DNA from: Elysia crispata
Taxonomy: Eukaryota; Mollusca; Gastropoda; Plakobranchidae
DNA: 64,000 bases
Assembly (NCBI GenBank): GCA_033675545.1
Contig: JAWDGP010003545.1
Location: 62,001 to 126,000 of the forward strand
Direction of reading: 5' to 3'
A program made the translations under genes and the position numbers. Below the pieces are notes generated by a model, which had not been told where the DNA came from, did not search any database, and saw only the letters and a program-made list of their open reading frames with translations. This document shows, piece after piece, positions 22,642-35,164 of this stretch; positions within the stretch are counted from its first letter, which is position 1; every line of letters begins with the position of its first letter.

Positions 22642-25293
22642 CTATCCTTCTTTTGATTTTATTAAATTTTATAAGCTGTAGCTTATACTACTTTTGATAC
22701 AAGGTGCATGCCTTGATTCATTTTGTTTCAATGAAATACGTCCTTGCAGGATCATTTATAGCAAAGACGAAAGAAGAAAAAAAGAACGGCTGGTTTCAAC
22801 TTCCTTTTTGAATCAGACATAATCATTATCTATATTTTAACTTCTATCCAAATCAAGGAGTAAAAAAATCGCGTACCAAAATCCTTTTTCTTTTCTGTTA
22901 CAGAACACACCATTAACTTTCTGTTTCCATTTGAACTTAGACGATGCATTTATGCTTACTACAAGTAGAAATTAAATTTATATTTTACTTGGCACCAATA
23001 CTGGCCTCGCTGTCATACCAGACAACAAAAATTCAACTAAACATTTTGTTGCTATCTCGCCATCTCAATTCCCATGGTGATTCATCCGATAACCCTTTGT
23101 GCTCATGGTTTGGTGTAGATTAGGTTTTGCTCAACCTCGGGGGAATAATGCAGAGGAAAGTACTAACATTTTTAATATAGCATGATTTTTTAAAATTCAA
23201 TTTTATGAGAAGATTGTGAGTGCTTCTAAGTTGGGTGTTTATTATGTGACATTTACAATGCGACAACATGAGTTAATCGACTATCAGTAACCAGGAGTAT
23301 TGGAGGTAGAGTAGGATGAGACGTTAGCATTGATGTTTAAGGTGGCAATCACTTCCATCTGTTTTCGAAAAGTGCATAGCTTAGAGGAAGTCTTACATTT
23401 TTTTTTCGCATTGTGAAACAGCTTAAACAGACTTTAAATCAAACTGTTTTGCATCCTAGCAAAATGGCTTTACAATGGACACGTTTATTTTTTCCTACGG
23501 AAAAATAATTTCAGTTGAATTCAGCAGTCTACCCAATAACGTAGCAAGCGATATAAACGGAGTAGGAAAAAAAAGGAAACATAGATATATCTGAGATTTA
23601 ACCAAAGTAAACCCAACAACTGCAAAGATTAACATAGGGTTACAAGTATGGAACATTGAACCTAGAAAAGCTCGGTTTATCTGCTGTACACTTCAAGCCT
23701 GACTCCGCATTTGAACGGGCAAATTGTTAATCATTTGCATCAACAAAGCCTATTTATTCCTTTTCCTTCGTTTCTACATTTTGTCCGTCACCGGGTAAAG
23801 TAACAGCCATCTGAAGAAGGTTTCAGGTTTTTATATTTTGTAAAATATATGTTTTAGCATGCCTTGAATCTACACAAACAATTTCATGTACTATCACACA
23901 ATCATGTTATGAAGAGACTTCGATCGCATTTCTCTATGAATCGAGAGATAACTTTGTTCCACCCAAGTTTATTAATAGTTTCTTTTAAATGTTCAAAATC
24001 ACATAGATTGATAAGAAATGGCTAGCCGTGAAATCTCTAGAGAGAAAGAGAGTTTGAAGTAAAAGTATAACACATATAGCCCACCTATTTCACCTAGACT
24101 ACCAACTGTATAAATACCTTTTTTTAACAAGCCTCAGGAACAGTTTGCCGCAGGCATTAACTGCCACACTGCTTTAAAAAGAGACGGAGTCACAGGTACG
24201 GAAGCGAATTGATAATGCGCGCGTACGACGAACTTAGAAATAACATTCTGAGAATAGTGAGTTAAACTTGCAAGATAAAGGTTAAATTTACTTGTATAAT
24301 ATGGTTGTGTTCAAGAAAATAAAGTCGAGGCTCTGCTATGTCTGAAGCTGCTTTTGTGAGAGATTTAACATTTCCGATTTTTACAAATTTTTTGCTGAAA
24401 GTATTCAAAAGGATAGAAGACGTACAAGAGCGTATGTATATCAAATATATTTTCATGCTTTGTTCTACCAGTATATTCACTCATAGAATAAAAGAAAAGA
24501 GTTATGAAAGAAAAAAGTCAACGATGGGATAAAAACGGAGATCTTAAAAAAGTATCCAACATTCATCTGAGACATAAACGTAATTTACATTCTTAAATTA
24601 AAATCCGAGAAAAAACATTTTTACTATTAAATTTAATTCAAAATACTGAATATGCTAATTACTGCGGTTATTTTAGAAACCTTGCTTGTCGAAGAGACTG
24701 ATCTTAATAAACTCACAATCACGGAGTTTCAAATGCCCCAAGAGATTTATGGCATAGGTTTTGTTTTCAATTTTCAAGGATAAATCCTTACTTGTACATC
24801 TTTGTTTTGTCTGTTATTATTTTATTATTTAATTAGGCATATTCAAAATTCATAACTTATTGACTTAATGCTTTTTTTGAAAAAGGTTATGATTTTCAAA
24901 TTTAAAGAAGACTTGTTCAGTAAATACCAGCATTCTATTGCTTTCTTTACAATCTTCTGTATAAAGTTATCAAAGTAAATAGTTTTATTATAAAATTAAG
25001 AAATACACTTCTTAATGTGTTAAAGCTAAAACTATGAGACAACAACAAAAATGACAACTTAAAGATTAAGGCACAGAATGAATCTAAATAAAACTTAAAT
25101 GTTTTAATGAAAATAAAGACTACCAGCTTAGATAGAAGAATTTTATTGTTTGTGCTTTGCCTTAGTTTGACAAAAAAAAAAAGCAAGGAAACCGCAAGTT
25201 TTTTTTGTTTTTTTTTTTGGGGGGGGGGGAGTTGTGGATAATATAAAGTGCCTATTCATACTGTAACGACAAATTGATGAGAGGGATAGTTAA

Positions 25294-25294
<1 letters not shown>

Positions 25295-25385
<91 letters not shown>

Positions 25386-25386
25386 G
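25295..25386. repeat. (TA)n-(GA)n-(G)n compound repeat
   Basis: About 23 TA units, then 17 GA units, then a run of 12 G. Confidence 0.97.
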
Positions 25387-25847
25387 AAGAGGAAAGAGAG
25401 ATTTTATGTGGTAAATGACAAAGTTACTCCAATATTTTTGTCCTGAGCGCAACACATGCGGAGCTGTGAATTGAAATTAAATTAGAAGATTTCTCCATCT
25501 CTTTTTTGTCTTTCAAAAAAAAAAAACCAACAAATTACTTTTCCACTTCTGCTTTTAAGAGTGACAATCTAGCAAAGTGTCATACTTTAGTTTTATAGTT
25601 GCAATCAGTGATTGCTTTAAAATGCTAGATCTATATTTTGCAGTTCGGAATATAATGGGAAAAAATAGAAAAACCAGGTCCTACCAAGTAACGTCCTTAC
25701 AGTTGGACTTCTCTGCTTGCCACACAAATCACGGCTCTTAAAGGACAATGACGTGAAACTGAACATTCAGAAGAAGAGAGGCGAATCTTGTTTCCGATAT
25801 TTACGTCGTGAAAACAGATCACTGACCGAAAAAAAAATGGATTACTC

Positions 25848-25852
<5 letters not shown>

Positions 25853-25909
<57 letters not shown>

Positions 25910-25922
25910 ATACACACACACA
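25853..25922. repeat. (TA)n-(TG)n-TATA-(CA)n compound repeat with hairpin-forming end
   Basis: A TA array runs into TG units, a short TATA and then CA units. The TG and CA blocks are complementary and can fold on each other. Confidence 0.95.
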
Positions 25923-26204
25923 TAATCATATTTACGATTAAGACAGAAGAGTCAAAGCAGCTATCTAGAGGTAGCATATGAAAATCTATTTGCATATATT
26001 TTCTTTGCGCTTGTTATTGAGGATTGATCAGAATAAAATTACTTTAATTTTGTCTGTCCGTCAGACTCTCTAATCGCATCACTATCTTTTACACTTGCTC
26101 ATTCTTCAGAGACATCTTTTATAATGTTCTTGGTCTTTGACTTTACTTTCAAATTCATAACAAAAATTCATTGTGTTGGAGAATGCAAACAGACCTAGTA
26201 GAGA

Positions 26205-26371
<167 letters not shown>

Positions 26372-26597
26372 ATGAACGAGAAATGTGGAACAGCTTTCAA
26401 GCCCTACAGCAAGAAAATTCAGTACGAGGCAATCCGCAATAAATCTGATAGTGGGATGAATAGTGCAGGGACATTACTGTAAGCAAAGACTGGTTGGTGT
26501 CAGCTCTTGACCATTGACATAAAAGGTCAAGGCTGAATGTGCTTTGACTGGATGCGATGCCTTCCATTTTTCGACATTATATAATGATCCAATCAAC

Positions 26598-26790
<193 letters not shown>

Positions 26791-28387
26791 ATATTTATCT
26801 CTATCTCTCTCCATCTTTTGTCTGGATCTTTTGACATGTTCCTGCCTACATTTTTTTAATTATCTTCATTTCTCTCTGTGTGCGTCTCCTTCTACCTCTC
26901 TCTGGTATGAAAGGTTCAAATAGAGGCAAGAAATAAGCCCCTAAAAATAGAACTATCAATGTAAACAATAAAATGTGATGTTACAATAAAACTAAGGGGT
27001 CTAAGGATTATACAGAAGGACTTAGGGGTTATATCGAGTGAGAAAAAGGTATTATTTAAGAGAAAGAAAAAGGCAAACAGGATAGAGATGTGGAATGAAA
27101 GAAAACGTAAGACCTATAAATTCGACATGTGAGAACGAAGGAAAGAGACAATGGGATAAACAGTAAAATAGAAAACTAGTGAGAGAAAGAGAGTCAGAGC
27201 AGGAAAGGATGAGAATATATTTTTCATTTTTTTTTATATCTGACTCAAGTGTCTATAATTTATAGCCGACAGTGTTTTGTTTAATCCTCGGTATTGAAAC
27301 TCAATATTTTATTGTTACTAATTTACAAGATCTTAGATTATCTGGGTGTGCAAGTTTTGTGATAAGTTGAAGTAATTTGTTTTTTTTTTTGGTTTTGTTT
27401 TATTTGCAATGTTTTTATGTAATCGCAATTGTTTGATTGTGTTTTTGTTTTTGGTTTTTTTTATATCGAAAGACTAGCAGCTGTACACCATCTGTTCATG
27501 CTCTAAGCCTATCATCCATGGTTTCAGCGTATAATTATATATATATATATATATAGTTGTTTTTTTTTCGAATCGATTCGAGTTTTTCTACCTGTTTTTT
27601 CATCTGTACAGAAGAGAATAAAATCTCTCCATTGATTAAATCGAGAAGGTAATTTTTTTTTATTATGGATTTTTCTTTTTTATTTAATTATTTTTTTTCT
27701 TGTGAAAACTGAGATGATCCATAGTCGGAATGTCTTAGAAACTTGCTGCAAATTAAACGGATCAAACGTTCAAACCTGTAGGAAATCAAAAGCGTCATTG
27801 CATTAATGAACTCATCTCTTCACAGTCAGCTGGTTTCATACGGATTAATGTTGCAAGTTGTAAAAATTCGAGTATATCAGAGGAAAACTGTGTGCACAAT
27901 ACTATACTGCATAATGAGAAGTTTTAAAAGGTTATCCTGTTGAAATGCGAAGGCTTAGAAACATTTTATAGCGAGCAGTTCCCTCAGATCTCTGAGTAGG
28001 CATATTTGAATAGTTTTGGCGGACAAAAGACGGTAATAATCAGGGTCTGGTGGGAAAAGGAGACTCAGAAATATGGCACTTTGAAATTTTCAAAAAGAGT
28101 TGCTGATAAAAGAACAACATAATTGCTAAGAAACTAGGGGGGGGGGGGGGGGAGTGAGGATTGTAACTCGAAACTAATTAATTTGCATTTTTCATTATTG
28201 TGAGAAGCAAATGAGTAAAAAAAAAACAGTTAAAATAGAATATATTTGTATATAGACTTGCAAACAGGCCGACAGGAAGACACGTAGAAAAAATAGTGGG
28301 GAGATTGAACGAGGGAGGATAGCAGACTGAGAGAGACTGAGGCAGATATTTAGATGAAGACGGACATAGTATGTAAAAGACAGTAGG

Positions 28388-28389
<2 letters not shown>

Positions 28390-28456
<67 letters not shown>

Positions 28457-28474
28457 TGTGTGTTAGGGAAAGAG

Positions 28475-28544
<70 letters not shown>
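28390..28544. repeat. (GA)n - spacer - (TC)n inverted dinucleotide arrays
   Basis: About 32 GA units, a 23-base spacer starting GTGTGTGTTAGGG, then about 33 TC units. The two arrays are perfectly complementary, so a single strand could fold into a stem of more than 60 base pairs. Confidence 0.95.
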
Positions 28545-28548
<4 letters not shown>

Positions 28549-28783
28549 ATGTATTTTTGTTTAAATCAATAAAGCTATGAAAATGTTCTCATCCTTTTTT
28601 TTTTCACTAGCAAGAATATTGATTTATTTAAGTTTTTAGAAGATTAAAGAAAAACAAATAGACCAAAACAGAATACTGAGAGAAAAAGTAGTGTTATGGT
28701 GTTAAACTCTAAATCAGGTGACTTGTTATGAATTGACTATGATTATAGGGAAGAACAGGAAAGATGAGGATGAGGAAGAATGT

Positions 28784-28891
28784 GATGATGTTGAGGATGG
28801 TGACAATGGTGATGATGTTGAGGATGATGACAATGGTGATGATGTTGAGGATAGTGATAATGAAGATGATGTTGAGGATGGTGATTATGGT
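28784..28891. repeat. 27-bp minisatellite, four units
   Basis: Four copies of a 27-base unit beginning GATGATGTTGAGGAT. Because 27 is a multiple of three the plus strand stays open and would read a 9-residue Asp-rich repeat (DDVEDGDNG). There is no recognisable gene around it, so I treat it as a minisatellite. Confidence 0.9.
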
Positions 28892-28939
28892 GATTGGAAT
28901 GTTCTTATATTAAATTTAATTTCATCAGAATATTATTTA

Positions 28940-29191
28940 GGGATGGTTAGGAAAAAACGGGCATAGTCCAAAATGAAGTACCAAGAGAAAATGTTATGTA
29001 ATTTAGCTTCAAATCAACTTAGGATACCTCATCTTCTGCAAGATAAAGCATAAATGGGTTACCTACTGAGGTAAACAGAAAAAAGGGTAAATATATGCAT
29101 CAGTTCTGAATGCTGGACTTGCTAAACTTAAAATTCGATTTTCTCAAAAGTACTTTTCTGTGACTATGCCCGTTCTTTCAGTGGAGTCTTC
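28940..29191. mobile_element. MITE, about 250 bp, ends similar to the DUF7869 transposon
   Basis: Inverted ends: GGAAAAAACGGGCATAGTCC near 28950-28969, and the complement of 29153-29191, which reads GAAGACTCCACTGAAAGAAC then GGGCATAGTCAC. A further GAAGTAC/GTACTT pair lies just inside. No coding capacity. The terminal pattern (GAAGANTCCA...AAAACG...TAGTCAC) is shared with 29389-29632 and with position 31106. Confidence 0.65.
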
Positions 29192-29388
29192 ATTTGCTTT
29201 TCGGGTAGGTTTTTTTTTCATATGCTTATTTGCTTGTTTGTTAATTTAATGATATTAGCTGCAGTTTATTGTAAACAATTTTCTTTTTCTCATTACTACA
29301 TAATCACCAGCTATAATCCGTTCAAAATTAGCATCTCCCTTGTTTAAATTCATAAAACGATTCTCAATTTGGTGGATAAATAGTATAA

Positions 29389-29632
29389 GAAGAGTCCAGG
29401 GGAAAAACGATCTAAGTCACATTTTAGGTATGTCTCGCTAAAATTAGTGTGAAATCACACATCTCGTCGTATTAAGTGGTGCGATACCAACAAAATAAAT
29501 GAAATGAATAGATTAGTTTGTGAGTTTAAAATAACGAGTGAATCAAGCAAAAATATACTTTTAAAGGCATCAAAAGAGTCAAATTTTCACAAATGTTTTA
29601 GGTGACTACTGCCGTTTTTCCCTGGACTCTTC
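29389..29632. mobile_element. MITE, 244 bp, ends matching the DUF7869 transposon
   Basis: Left end GAAGAGTCCAGGGGAAAAAC and the complement of the right end GAAGAGTCCAGGGAAAAACG are nearly identical over 20 bases and remain similar for about 20 more (AAGTCAC / TAGTCAC and the next TTTAGGT/CCTAAA). The interior differs from the neighbouring MITE and has no coding capacity. Confidence 0.75.
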
Positions 29633-29770
29633 AAAAAAAAAAGTCATATTTTTTTTAAAAATCTGAAATAAAATAACGTGTGATTTTATGGCTCTTTTTC
29701 TCCACTACTAATTCTCTGGGCGTCAAGGATTTTCCCCCTGGAATCTCGACTTCTACCCATTTTCTCAATA

Positions 29771-29936
<166 letters not shown>

Positions 29937-30262
29937 CTCCTGTCTATCCATCTTTATATCAATAAGTTCCTTCATTTTTATCTCATTGGTCTCTCAAGCT
30001 TCCTACGGCCTTTTCAATAATTTATTTTCAGTTTTAGCTTTATTTTGCTGTTGGTATTACTTTACCTACACTCCACAATTTCCAAACCCTTTCTTCGCTA
30101 TTAAATAACAAATGGTGTGAATAATAAACTATGAACATAATAATATAAGGAACAGTGGAGAAATTCTGACCGAGTCTAGACCACCTCATTTTTCTTGAAA
30201 AAAAAATTCTTAAAATCACCCACTAGAGGGGGTTACAGGAAACTTAAAAAAAAAAAAACCCT

Positions 30263-31105
30263 GATTGAGGATACCCCCACTGGAAATACAAAAAAAAAAA
30301 AGATATAACAAAAATTTTAACCCTATAAACATGAATGAAGGGAAAATATGCACAAATTGTAATGAATACAAATCTCTAAGTAAATATCATAAAGATAAAA
30401 AAAACCCATCTGGATTTAACTCCCAATGTATAGAATGTAGAAACCCTTAAGACAATAATTACACTATCAAAATAATAAAGAGAAGTATAAAATAGCATAT
30501 GAAAATTTTATACTTAGAAATCCTGATTATCATCATGAATATTACTTAGGCAAAAAAATTATAAAAAATATTTTACATAATTCAAAAAATTATTTTATAA
30601 AAATGATCGGCAAAAATCGTTTAAGAAGATTATTACTGAAACTATTATTGATGATAGTGAGGAAGATGAACCTTCTAAATACATTAATTTGTTAAAAGAT
30701 GAATTAGATACTAACCAATTTCCTTTAAAACTAAAGTTAACTTTAACATGTGAATTTAATACACCAGTAGCATTTGATATTATTGAAGCTCATTACTCTC
30801 ACCCAGTACAAGTTATACAAACACAAAATAATCTTTCTAAATTTTATGAAGAATTACTAGATACGTTTAATGCATGGGTTGATAGATTTCAAGAAAGAGA
30901 TAGTGGACATGTATTTCGTAAGATAATAAGCGTTCAAGTTAAACAATATAAATACACTTATCAAAAAGGATCCTCATATATGCCTTTACAATTTAAATCA
31001 AGTAATATTATCAACGTAAAAAATTTAAATGATATAAATGTTTTCTCTGGACTATTTTACTTAAGTTATATCCAGCTAATGATCATGTTGATAGAGTAGC
31101 TAAAT
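30263..31105 (+). mobile_element. Remnant of a Polinton-like virus-like element: zinc-ribbon ORF and DNA polymerase B region (fossil)
   Basis: Two coding relics lie in tandem. The first (about 30331-30450) reads 'KICTNCNEYKSLSKYHKDKK...CIEC', a short protein with two CxxC pairs. The second (about 30600-31105) includes 'VKQYKYTYQKGSSYMPL' and 'INVKNLNDINVF', which resemble the region just before the catalytic core in protein-primed family B DNA polymerase genes of Polinton/Maverick-type and related virus-like elements. The element is broken and incomplete, with several disruptions and no capsid, integrase or terminal repeats in place. Its right side stops abruptly at 31105, where the DUF7869 transposon begins. 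The base composition is markedly AT-rich. The zinc-ribbon relic is related to one in the arms of the 37782-43759 element. Confidence 0.6.
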
Positions 31106-33304
31106 GAAGATTACAGAGGAAAAACGACGGTAGTCACAAAAAGTGACTTTTCAAGTTATCCCCCCCCCCCCCCCCTTTTTTTTTTTTGCCCTATTACGCC
31201 CTTACTAAAGATCGTTACTGTATAACTAATTTTGGCTAAAACGACCGGAACATTGACGGTTGTCCAATTATAAGTCACATGACAATGATAACATGATAGG
31301 AAAGGGCCAACCAGAAACGTCTTCTTAGGCCTTTGTTCATTTATTGATGTCAACACAGATGGCGGATACAAATGCGATCAAAACTACTTAAAAGTCTAAA
31401 AAAGAAAAAGACAAATTAACGGCCGAAAGAAAGATGAAGCTGAGAGACAAAGATTATGTGGGCATAAGACTGGTCCAGACTGCAAATGCAGTAGGTTTAA
31501 ATGTTTTCATGTCATAGGGGAAGCTGAGAGAACGAGGTTGATTAGCCTTTTTAATGAGCTACCTTCCAAGGACAAGCAAGATGCATTTCTTGCCTCGTGC
31601 ATTGCTATTAAAAGCATTCAGCGGAGGAGAGCCCGTGAAGAATCACAAAATCCGATGCCGAACGAAAGTTCTTATGATTACTCTGTGTATGTCACTAGAA
31701 ACGAGACGGCCGTGAAAGTCACCATCTGTGTGAAGGCTCTCTGTTCCATCTTTGGGGTAACAGAGAGAAGGATCCGAACTGTGAGAGATCCCTTGAAGAG
31801 TACAGGTAAGATTTAAAACCTTGAACTAAGATCTAGATTAGATCCAGAGCCAAGAAGTAATTTTCAACTCCCATTCACAATATAATCTTAACTATATCTA
31901 GATCTAGTGTTAGGCTCAGAATAGCTGTATTAATTTAAAATAATCAGTTTGGTCTGCACTGTTTCAATACTCCATTTAAGACTATAGATATAATTATCAT
32001 AAAACTTCCTAATTTGATTACCAACTAGAATCTAGAAGCAGTTTATGGTTATGAACAAATCTAGATCTGTATTCGAAGGTGTTTTTTTAAGCCTTGATTA
32101 TTCTTAAAATGTACCTCCGCAATAGTATTATCAACACCGCTTGTTAATTTTGTAAATGAAAGATAAGAAAAACTACTAAAAGCTTTACTGTGGAGCACGT
32201 AGAGCCTTTACTTCAAAGAAAAGATTGTGATGAAAATTAAAATATCATAAAATGTATGCCAGTACTGTGAGATCAATGTGTGCTTCCCACAATCAGTGTA
32301 ATGTAAACCTGAAAATTATCCTTCCTCATATTTCAACAGGTTTTCACCCAAGGATCAGAGAAGAAGACATCAAAATCATCCTCATCAACTCAGCCCTGAA
32401 CAAAGGCAGACGATATGTGACCATATCAAGTCTTTTAAAGGAAGGGAGTCCCACTACTGTCGCAACAAAAGCCGACGCTTATATCTGCCCGACACCCTGA
32501 ACATTTCAAAAATGTATTCTCTCTTCACAGAGTCAAACCCGAACATGAGCGTGTCCTATGAATCATATAGGACCATTTTCAACGGCTGTTTCAATATTTC
32601 GTTTGGCTATCCTCGGGCCGATACATGTTCTAAATGCGACGAACTGATCGCAAACATTAGCCACTGTGACAGTAAGCTAGAAATCACCCCTAGTGATGCT
32701 GAAACGCTTAAAGAGAAGACAACGCTGCAGACTGAAAAGGAGTTGCACCAGCGCAAGGCAGAAATGTTCTATGTTCGTAAGAGAGCAGCGAGAGAAAGAG
32801 CCAAAGTCGACAAAAGCACCCTGGCTGTGGCTTTTGATTTTCAGCAAGAACTTCATGTTCCCAACCTCACCACAAATGATGTTTTCTATCGCCGCCATTT
32901 TTCTGTGCATTCTTTTAACGTTCATGAACTTGGGGGAGACAATGTGTATATCTACGCATATGACGAAACTACTAGAAAGCGAGGCTTTGATGACGTCGCG
33001 CCCATGCTGCATCACTTCATACAGACTTACTGCCCTGGTGAGGTGAAGCATCTTGAGCTGTTTTGTAACTCTTGCAGGAGACAAAACAAAAACTTTACCT
33101 TTTTCAGATTTTTGTACGGACAAGTTTATTTGTGGAACAGGTTTGATTCGGTTAGGGTTTCATTTCCTGTCAGAGGTCACTCCTACATGGAGTGTGACCG
33201 AGACTTCGCCTTCATCAACAAGAAGGTTCCAGCAGAACTTCCATCTGAGTGGTATGCAGAGTTCCGCTCAGCCAGAAGGTCTTAAAAGAGACAGGCACAC
33301 AACT
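31106..33304 (+). mobile_element. DNA transposon with DUF7869-like protein, left terminus present, right terminus lost
   Basis: The left end reads GAAGATTACAGAGGAAAAAC then GACGGTAGTCAC, matching the ends of the MITEs at 28940 and 29389. It directly follows the polymerase remnant, so this element most likely inserted into it. A C/T homopolymer tract (31159-31187) follows, then the gene at 31397-33285. The complementary right end is not found; Penelope-like sequence begins near 33305. I infer that the protein is the transposase of this family. Confidence 0.55.
31397..33285 (+). pseudogene. DUF7869-like (RNase H-fold, DDE-like) protein gene, two exons, degraded
   Basis: Exon 1 (about 31397-31807) reads 'CGHKTGPDCKCSRFKCFHVI', 'LISLFNELPSKDKQDAFLASCI' and 'FGVTERRIRTVRDPL', the N-terminal Cys-rich and helix-turn-helix-like part of a large family of uncharacterised invertebrate proteins. 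Its donor is GTAAGATT, and exon 2 starts after TTTCAACAG at 32341. The second part (32512-33285) reads 'PRADTCSKCDEL', 'LAVAFDFQQELHVPN', 'YAYDETTRKRG', 'HLELFCNSC' and 'VRGHSYMECDRD', the order typical of the DUF7869 domain. The family usually has Asp in 'LFCDSC', replaced here by Asn. The frame is lost once in exon 2 and no in-frame ATG is seen upstream. Probably an inactive transposase-like gene. Confidence 0.65.
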
Positions 33305-33610
33305 TTATTACTACAGGACTAAAAAAAAGAAACAACACAAGTATGGATTTAACATAAAAACGTTTCGCCTTTATTGTGGCTTCATCAGATTGTGTGTAGA
33401 AAAAAATGACTTCAACAACTGATACAAAACATTGAGAGAGCTGGGCTCAGACGAGACAAATGATTGGTTGGGGGAGGGGCAGTGCGCAGAAAGCTTCAAG
33501 GTTCAGAGCAATGGCTAGGAATGGTGATGGCAGAGGGCGTGACCTCGTTGATATGAGGGTAAGATAAGGCTGGAGCGCGTGGAATAAAATATTAGAGCTG
33601 GTTAGTATCT
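33305..33610 (-). mobile_element. Penelope-like element terminal fragment
   Basis: On the minus strand the end sequence 'AAATCCATACTTGTGTTGTTTC' follows a hammerhead-like core, an arrangement known from the terminal repeats of Penelope-like retroelements. About 200 bases of upstream, GC-richer sequence belong to the same unit. No reverse transcriptase is present. It cuts off the right end of the DUF7869 element. Confidence 0.45.
33335..33395 (-). ncRNA. Hammerhead-ribozyme-like motif
   Basis: Minus strand: CTGATGA (33388-33382), a helix II candidate GCC (33380-33378) with loop to GGC (33369-33367), then GAAAC (33366-33362). A helix III candidate follows, ACGT-TTTT-ATGT, and then TT at the expected cleavage position. 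The conserved core is complete, but one unpaired A sits beside helix II and helix I pairs only through ACACAA/TTGTGT at a distance, so activity is uncertain. Confidence 0.45.
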
Positions 33611-34010
33611 GTAGAGAAATCAAAATTTAGAAATTAAGAAAAGTTTTTTTTTTTTTTTTTACACCTGATTCAAATGGGGATGCGCGGGGAGAAGAATGAT
33701 ACGTGAGAAGGCGAGATGTAGAGGGTCTCTAATAAATAGGTGGTAATGTAGACGGGGATGGCGATTGAAAGATCATATAAATATCCAAATTCTCACATAA
33801 ACTGAAAAAAATATAGCTAACAAACATGATGGAATTATGCGTTTCTATATACAGCAGCTAAGATGATTATGTTGTTAATTGCTCTCTTATTGATTCTGTG
33901 TTTCACTCTCTCCCTTTATCTATCTTTCGTAAATCTCGATTCTACAAGCCATTATTTCCTTTGCAGTGCCTTATTCTGTCCTATTAGCAACAACCCAACC
34001 CTTATTTGCT

Positions 34011-34107
<97 letters not shown>

Positions 34108-35164
34108 CTCCTTTTCTTCCCTATCCCTTCTCTGTTTAACTCGTTCCTGTCTATTCATAATTATATGCTCCTCTCAACATCTTCAGTGATAATCTGACAG
34201 AGATCTTCAACCTCTTCTTCATTTTGAGAAGATAACCAGCCACAGACTAAACAACTTGAGACATTGTGCTTTTAAGAGGGAATCCTTACCTCTACTGAGT
34301 TTTGAAGAGTGACGCGATTAGAATCAACGTGTAGCAGCAGCTTAGTTAAGGGATTTTGCCCTTGATGTGTAAGTTGATCTTCTTTTCTCAAGAATTTTTA
34401 AACTAGTTTAAATTCATGTGATCATTGCATTTGATGCCATAGCAAAAGTGCTGAGATCTTCTGTTGGTTCAATTCAAGCAATCTTGTGACGTCATTGCAT
34501 TATTATCTTTTTTGTGTGTGTTTTTCTTCGTTTTCTCCAGTAGGACAGACAGGTTTTTCAATCTTTCATGTCATCTCTTTTCCTATCCTTTCTGCTTGAA
34601 ACAAACTTCATCTTTCATAAAAATCTTCTTTTTTTTTTTTTTGATTTTCTCCAAAACTTGCTTTAAGTCTTTGCAGGTCAAGACAAATTTTGGGCTACAT
34701 TTTTAGACCAATCAAAGGTAGTCAGCTTACACCTCATGTACAAGTGAGACTTACATTTTTACCTTGTACTATTCATATCTCTCTTTTCAAGCAAGATTCA
34801 TGTCTGCAATGTGTTGTCTGTGAATACATTCCTTTGTATTATGTTTTTTTTTTCACTATGTGTGATTTGAGTCCTTTGAACTTTCCAGCTTTAAAAATGT
34901 TATAGAACCAGAGTGTGATGTTATATTTGCAATCTGTGATGTATTTATGGCAGTGGTTGTCTATACATAATTTTATGTAGAGCAGCGCCCAACATATGTG
35001 GTATCCATCTACGTTCAAACGACAAAGACAGTATATGTTTATATTGCTTACAACTACGTTTATTAGATATACCTTTTTTGGGTCGTTTTTTTTTTTTGTA
35101 ACAAAACGGAAATCCTTAGATGATTCATGGAAAATTCTCGGTATATCAATGAATTAGGTGCCCT
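33611..35164. other. Unique-looking AT/pyrimidine-rich DNA, no gene recognised
   Basis: Contains a T run (33643-33660) and the CT/TA array at 34014-34104. Open frames are pyrimidine-driven and show no motif. Confidence 0.5.
34014..34104. repeat. (CT)n-(TA)n compound repeat
   Basis: About 18 CT units followed by about 27 TA units. Confidence 0.97.
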
